A stretch of 64,000 nucleotides of DNA from Glandiceps talaboti (taxonomy: Eukaryota; Hemichordata; Enteropneusta; Spengelidae): the NCBI RefSeq assembly GCF_964340395.1, contig NC_135562.1:4280134-4344133 (forward strand), in the 5' to 3' direction. Below the pieces are notes generated by a model. The model had not been told where the DNA came from and did not search any database. It saw only the letters and a program-made list of their open reading frames with translations. The position numbers and the translations under genes are program-made. Below, in pieces: positions 63,587-64,000 of this stretch (within the stretch, counting starts at the first letter, position 1; the number at the start of each line of letters is the position of its first letter).

Positions 63587-64000
63587 GTAAGATGGTTTTT
63601 TGTTGTATGGCTCAAATTAGACATAAAGAAACCAACAGTTGATGAAATACAAGAAGAAAAATTTATTCAATGAAATCCACTCAAATTCTGTACAGTAGAT
63701 AAATTTGTCTGCTTTATAAGCATTGCCTGATAAAACGTTAATCACAAGAGGTTGTTGGGTACTCGGAGTATATTTATATGGTGCACTACAAATTTAATGC
63801 AAATACAGTTTTTGAATGTTTTGGCTTTATTGTAGCTGATAAACGGTTGTTGACGAAAGTTTTGTCAGTTACTGTATTGATTCACACTAAACAATTCTGC
63901 CATAAACTTTGACATAAGTAGTTACTCAGAATTTTCCACTGAAAGTAATTTCATTTACATGCTTATTCATTTTGATGCAGCTAAATAGGTCTGTCTTGAG

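Overview
The window is animal nuclear DNA: AT-rich, intron-rich, with canonical GT-AG splice sites and very many microsatellites, minisatellites and short inverted-repeat (MITE-like) elements. Metazoan-type genes are present: a rhodopsin-like GPCR, a PAN/Apple-domain secreted protein, PAK1IP1, and RRM proteins of the TRNAU1AP/SECp43 family. With the style of the GPCR and the repeat load, this suggests a marine invertebrate, perhaps a deuterostome such as a hemichordate or lancelet, or a lophotrochozoan. The sequence alone does not settle which.

Layout. 1-3.5 kb: repeats only. 3.6-4.6 kb (-): an intronless class A GPCR. 4.7-11.4 kb: no gene seen; a 59-bp palindromic minisatellite (7.3-7.8 kb), a pair of tRNA-derived repeats (8.7-9.0 kb) and an array of about 29 copies of a 55-bp unit (9.8-11.4 kb). 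11.6-16.9 kb and 19.65-26.7 kb (+): two tandem proteinase K-like secreted subtilases, each with eight coding exons and identical intron phases (0,0,1,0,1,0,1), so one arose from the other by duplication. 28.9-30.2 kb (+): a two-exon secreted coiled-coil/PAN protein. 30.3-34.3 kb: no gene seen, but a perfect 20-bp-arm palindrome, a small MITE and a tRNA-derived SINE. 34.6-42.1 kb (-): a complete nine-exon PAK1IP1 (400 aa). 42.65-58.07 kb (+): a TRNAU1AP-like two-RRM protein (370 aa) with a Trp/Gly-rich tail, head-to-head with PAK1IP1. 58.1-62.9 kb: probable 3'UTR and intergenic DNA. 62.98 kb onward (+): the first two coding exons of a second TRNAU1AP family gene, cut by the window edge, whose N-terminus looks more like the canonical protein.

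Genes working together. The two subtilases are a duplicated pair of predicted secreted, self-processed endopeptidases with complete catalytic residues. PAK1IP1 (60S ribosome biogenesis in the nucleolus) and the TRNAU1AP-like gene share a 523-bp divergent promoter region. Exon coordinates below were read by eye from splice signals, frame continuity and family similarity; no transcript data were available.

Most unusual: the exon 1/intron 1 boundary of the second subtilase is tandemly copied so that five intact 5' splice sites lie in a row; the array upstream of the first subtilase also carries a near-perfect 5' splice-site motif in most units; the TRNAU1AP-like gene has a cryptic stop-containing exon and a GW-rich tail; and several large foldback elements sit in introns.
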